From contig NC_081153.1 in assembly GCF_958295425.1 (NCBI RefSeq), forward strand, positions 1,350,613 to 1,414,612: a DNA stretch of 64,000 nucleotides, written 5' to 3'. A program made the position numbers and the translations under genes. Positions 62,583 to 64,000 of the stretch are shown here, one piece after another (the stretch's first letter is position 1; each line of letters begins with the position of its first letter). Origin of the DNA: Solea solea (taxonomy: Eukaryota; Chordata; Actinopteri; Pleuronectiformes; Soleidae). Under the pieces are notes generated by a model, which was given only the letters and a program-made list of their open reading frames with translations, made no database searches and was not told where the DNA came from.

Positions 62583-63343
62583 CTGTAAAAAAAAAGTAAA
62601 GTAAGCCTCAAAAGGAAATTTAAAGTCTTCATAAGATATTACAGTTGACTTTAATATCTTTAAATATCAGTGAAATTAATAGAAATTCACTCTCACAGAT
62701 TGGTGTGTGTGTGCGTGTGTGTGCAAATATAAAGAAAGTCGAACGTATAACATTCTTAAATTCAGTTTCATCAAAGTAAATTAAGACTGATTTAAGTGAA
62801 TATTTCTTACATGACAGAATTTAAGATTTAACTTTCCTACATTCTGTTTTTTTCTTGTTTTAAGGAACATTACAGTCAAACAAATACTTTTAGTTTAGTT
62901 TTAAAGCCATTGACAGATTATTTTTCTACTTATTTCTTGTAGAGCAGTTTTTACAGTGTATTTTTTTCTTGTTTTAAGAAAAATAACGAGTAAATGTTGT
63001 TTGTCTAGAAACTATATTAAATCTTAAAAACTGGACAAATGTAAGAAAGTCGTGTAAGAAATATTTACTTCAAATGAGTCTTGTTTTACTTGATGAAGCT
63101 GAAAATAAAACTTTATACTTTTAGAATGTCTTATATTGACACACGCACACCCCAATCTGTGAGAGTGAATTTTACTTCTGTAAACTTGTTAAAGTATAAA
63201 CTGTAACATCAGATTAAGACAAATTTACATAAAGTATTTCTTGTTTTAACATGTGATTATTTTGTATTTTTATGTCCAACTTTCTTTGCCAAGATTATTT
63301 TTCTTATTAGGCAAAAAAAGGAAGAATTTCCCAGATGATTTTT
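62583..63343. mobile_element. Foldback (palindromic) DNA element, about 760 bp
   Basis: Ends CACTGTAAAAA and TTTTTACAGTG are inverted complements. AATTCACTCTCACAGATTGG near 62684 is mirrored by CCAATCTGTGAGAGTGAATT near 63150, so the arms pair over long distances. An extra TTTTTACAGTG near 62950 suggests a compound structure. No coding capacity and no clear target duplication. Likely a MITE-like element. Confidence 0.6.
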
Positions 63344-63564
63344 ACAGTGTATTTAAAGATGTCCCTCATTATGTATTCATGACATCAGCTGCACATTCTC
63401 GTCTCATTTCCAAAAACACATGTTCTTCCTCTCAATCTGTCACCGCCCACAAATTCATCTCCAGCTCTCTCTCTCTCTCTCTCTTCTGCAGCCAGTCCTA
63501 TGTCTCTCGCCCCACTGCTGTTTCAGCACGTTGCTGTTTGTTATGTAAGCTCTACAGCAGCAGA

Positions 63565-63625
63565 GCGAGAGAGAGAGAGAGCGAGAGAGCGAGAGAGAGA
63601 GAGAGCGAGAGAGCGAGAGAGAGAG
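63565..63625. repeat. GAGCGAGA purine repeat
   Basis: GA-rich array with GCGAGA interruptions; a further (GA)n run is at 63738-63765. Confidence 0.92.
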
Positions 63626-64000
63626 GACACCCATGAAAACACCACCACACCTACCAGAGACTGCAGTGCTCAGCAGAAAATATAGCAGCAAAAAACAGAA
63701 CACGTGAGTGGGCGAGAGAGGCACAGAGTGAATGGGGGCAGAGAGAGAGAGAGAGAGAGAGAGAAGCATGTACGTCATTGAGACGTGAGGTCAGAGACGG
63801 AAGGACGTGAAGACACAGGAGAGTCATAAACAAACGGATGATAAACATCGATTAAAGCTGCCCTACGTAATTTACATGTGCGCTCATTGGTCAATAACTC
63901 ACATCGTGACCTTTTTAATCAAATAAAAGTGATCTGAGAGAATGAGAACGTCCGCTCTGCCTCCAGACTTTGATTCCAGAAACTTGACTCATCACAGAGC
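63626..64000. other. Right flank, no gene seen
   Basis: No recognised gene. TCTCTTCTGCAG at 63480-63491 looks like a 3' splice acceptor, but the following sequence has no recognisable exon. Confidence 0.35.

Overview
The window is nuclear DNA from a ray-finned fish, probably a percomorph teleost; the species cannot be named from sequence alone. The evidence is intron-rich vertebrate genes with GT-AG junctions, a Tc1-like transposon, tRNA-derived SINEs and a Ty3/gypsy retrotransposon of fish type, and very high micro- and minisatellite content. Four multi-exon genes could be assembled exon by exon: a type II C-type lectin receptor (9.7-17.4 kb, + strand), gnb3, the cone transducin beta subunit (24.5-29.6 kb, +), tpi1, triosephosphate isomerase (42.8-47.3 kb, +), and eno2, gamma-enolase (58.4-48.7 kb, - strand). 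Exon lengths sum to exact open frames of 290, 342, 248 and 434 residues. A fifth, intronless coiled-coil gene of 491 codons (51.5-50.0 kb, -) lies inside the last intron of eno2.

Layout: 0.3-4.2 kb is a 24-bp minisatellite that stays open on both strands. 4.9-9.3 kb is a decayed minus-strand Ty3/gypsy element split by a solo LTR. Then come the lectin gene, a repeat-rich spacer with a possible gnb3 leader exon (~21.0-21.25 kb), a tandem SINE pair inside a 32-bp minisatellite, and gnb3. After gnb3 lie a broken LINE (30.6-31.9 kb) and a Tc1-like element whose middle is occupied by about 9.7 kb of a 55-bp satellite (32.5-42.3 kb). Next are tpi1 with a 42-bp minisatellite in intron 1, then eno2 in convergent orientation. 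Upstream of the eno2 TATA box are another minisatellite, simple repeats and a foldback element, with no recognisable gene up to 64 kb.

GNB3, TPI1 and ENO2 are also neighbours on human chromosome 12p13, and lectin-like receptor genes lie on the same arm, so this is an old vertebrate linkage group. Here it is compacted (no usp5, cdca3, spsb2 or lrrc23 exons seen) and eno2 is inverted. The genes do not form an operon; tpi1 and eno2 both act in glycolysis.

Roughly a third of the window is minisatellite, and several arrays grew inside identifiable host sequences: a Tc1 transposon, a MITE, the tpi1 intron, and the 3' end of a gnb3 coding exon, where the exon end plus its splice donor is present ten times. 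A palindromic MITE family, unrecognised by me, recurs at about ten places, mostly in introns.
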